A stretch of DNA of 64,000 nucleotides, from the NCBI RefSeq assembly GCF_000023945.1, contig NC_013158.1, forward strand, positions 496,001 to 560,000. Direction: 5' to 3'. Position numbers and translations under genes: made by a program. This DNA comes from Halorhabdus utahensis DSM 12940 (lineage in GTDB: Archaea; Halobacteriota; Halobacteria; Halobacteriales; Haloarculaceae). Positions 63,158-64,000 of this stretch are shown here, one piece after another. Within the stretch, counting starts at the first letter, position 1; every line of letters begins with the position of its first letter. The notes below the pieces were generated by a model. That model ran no database searches and was not told the DNA's origin. It saw only the letters and a list, made by a program, of their open reading frames with translations.

Positions 63158-63253
63158 GGCCTTCGGCCGGGGCATCCCGCCGCACTGGCTCGTCTAAAGG
63201 CCCACAATGTTGGGGCCCGGGGCGTAGGAACACGGAAGCCTAACACCAATTCG

Positions 63254-63889
63254 ATGGCAACGGGTGAGAAAGACGGCTGTCTCGACACCGAAGCCGGGAA
63301 GCAACTCCTTGAATACGCCCGAGCGGTCGTGGCGGCTGTCGTCACAGATGGGTCCCCGCCGCCGGCTCCCGATCTACCAGTCCTCTCAGAGAAACGGGGG
63401 ACGTTCGTCACCCTGAAGAGCGACGGCGAACTGCGGGGCTGTATCGGCCGTCCGCGACCCGACCAACCGCTGGAAGCGACCCTGAACGCTGCCGCGACCG
63501 AGGCGGCGACGGCGGACCCACGGTTTCCCCCGGTTTCGCCGGATGAACTCGAGACGATCACGGTCTCCGTTAGCGTGTTGACACCGCCGGAAGCGCTTCC
63601 GGACATTGATCCGGCGGACATCGTCGTCGGTCGTGACGGCTTGATCATCGCGACGGGCCGACAGCGCGGACTCCTGCTCCCGCAGGTCGCCGCCGATCGG
63701 GACTGGAGTGCAGAGAAATTCCTCCAGGAGACCGCGAGGAAGGCCGGATTGTCACCTGATGGCTGGCAACGCGAGAACACGACAGTCAAGCGATTTTCGG
63801 CGCAGGTGTTTGCCGAGGAGTCTCCGCACGGGAGCCTTAGAGTGCAGGATTACACGCAGGCCGCGGTGGACGGGCAGCCGACAGACTGA
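63254..63889 (+). CDS. AMMECR1/TIGR00296 family protein
   Basis: 211 residues. The AMMECR1 core is intact: GTFVTLKSDGELRGCIGRPRPDQPLEATLNAAATEAATADPRFPPVSPDELETITVSVSVLTPPEAL, then GLIIATGRQRGLLLPQVA and FLQETARKAGLSPDGW. The family is found from archaea to humans; the LRGCIG motif includes a possibly reactive Cys. The molecular function is unproven. It starts 96 bp after the MutS-family gene in the same direction. Confidence 0.9.
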   Translation: MATGEKDGCLDTEAGKQLLEYARAVVAAVVTDGSPPPAPDLPVLSEKRGTFVTLKSDGELRGCIGRPRPDQPLEATLNAAATEAATADPRFPPVSPDELETITVSVSVLTPPEALPDIDPADIVVGRDGLIIATGRQRGLLLPQVAADRDWSAEKFLQETARKAGLSPDGWQRENTTVKRFSAQVFAEESPHGSLRVQDYTQAAVDGQPTD

Positions 63890-63943
63890 ATCAGCGTCGA
63901 TACAGTCGACAGACTGAGGAGCCAACCCCGTGAACAGCGACCC

Positions 63944-64000
63944 ATGCCAGCCGACCTTGCCGAGAAGACCGACCGCTACGAGCGATTGCTGACCGAAGCC
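63944..64000 (+). CDS. Partial gene, possibly DUF357 protein (3' end outside window)
   Basis: Only the first 19 residues are visible: MPADLAEKTDRYERLLTEA. The KTDRYERLL start is like that of archaeal DUF357 proteins, small helical proteins, but 19 residues are too few to be sure. Confidence 0.35.
   Translation, partial: MPADLAEKTDRYERLLTEA

Overview
The window is a chromosomal segment of a haloarchaeon (class Halobacteria). This rests on the high GC content, the very acidic protein compositions, and family content such as archaeal-type methionine adenosyltransferase, an Rpp30 RNase P subunit, the RPA1/RPA-associated operon, PINA and the AglJ glycosyltransferase. Promoters also look archaeal: several genes have a TATA-like box about 25-30 nt before the ATG, as expected for leaderless transcripts. 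The genus cannot be settled from the sequence alone. No rRNA, tRNA or CRISPR array was found.

Layout. 0-27 kb is mostly housekeeping and metabolic: the end of mutS, a DUF2391 membrane protein, aroA, a receiver-PAS histidine kinase, a DrrAB-like exporter with a divergent TetR regulator, an M24 peptidase, a sugar kinase/AGE epimerase pair, PINA, a tetrapeptide-repeat membrane protein, purD, a large thioredoxin-fold protein, cysK, thiI, a methionine adenosyltransferase, a CYTH protein and an FKBP isomerase. 28-31.3 kb is a less GC-rich accessory pocket with two Tat-type lipoproteins, a 405-bp intergenic region holding four consecutive hairpins, and a RAD55-like ATPase with a degenerate P-loop. 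31.5-39.7 kb holds pyrBI, RNA-processing genes (a COG1325 protein and Rpp30), a METTL5-like methyltransferase, a rhomboid protease and several very small proteins.

39.7-51.1 kb is a surface-glycan (N-glycosylation type) island: AglJ-like and AglG-like glycosyltransferases, a GT4 glycosyltransferase, a flippase and four alkaline-phosphatase-superfamily proteins. All four lack the formylglycine cysteine of true sulfatases. An IS1341/IS200-IS605-type TnpB element with terminal hairpins and a probable omega-RNA sits inside this island.

51.2-64 kb is information processing and cofactor synthesis: a 7Fe-type ferredoxin, the archaeal riboflavin/F420 reductase (ArfC/Rib7 type), the RPA1-Rpap-phosphoesterase operon, a frameshifted MgtC-like pseudogene preceded by a 15-bp repeat array, an ArfB-like amidohydrolase, an Lhr-type helicase, a second MutS-family protein and AMMECR1.

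The strongest leads for new biology are the glycan island with four non-canonical AlkP-fold enzymes (one translationally coupled to the flippase), the TnpB/omega-RNA unit and the related hairpin cluster at 30.5 kb, the 37-unit V-x-x-T tetrapeptide-repeat protein, and the 15-bp repeat array at 56.8 kb.
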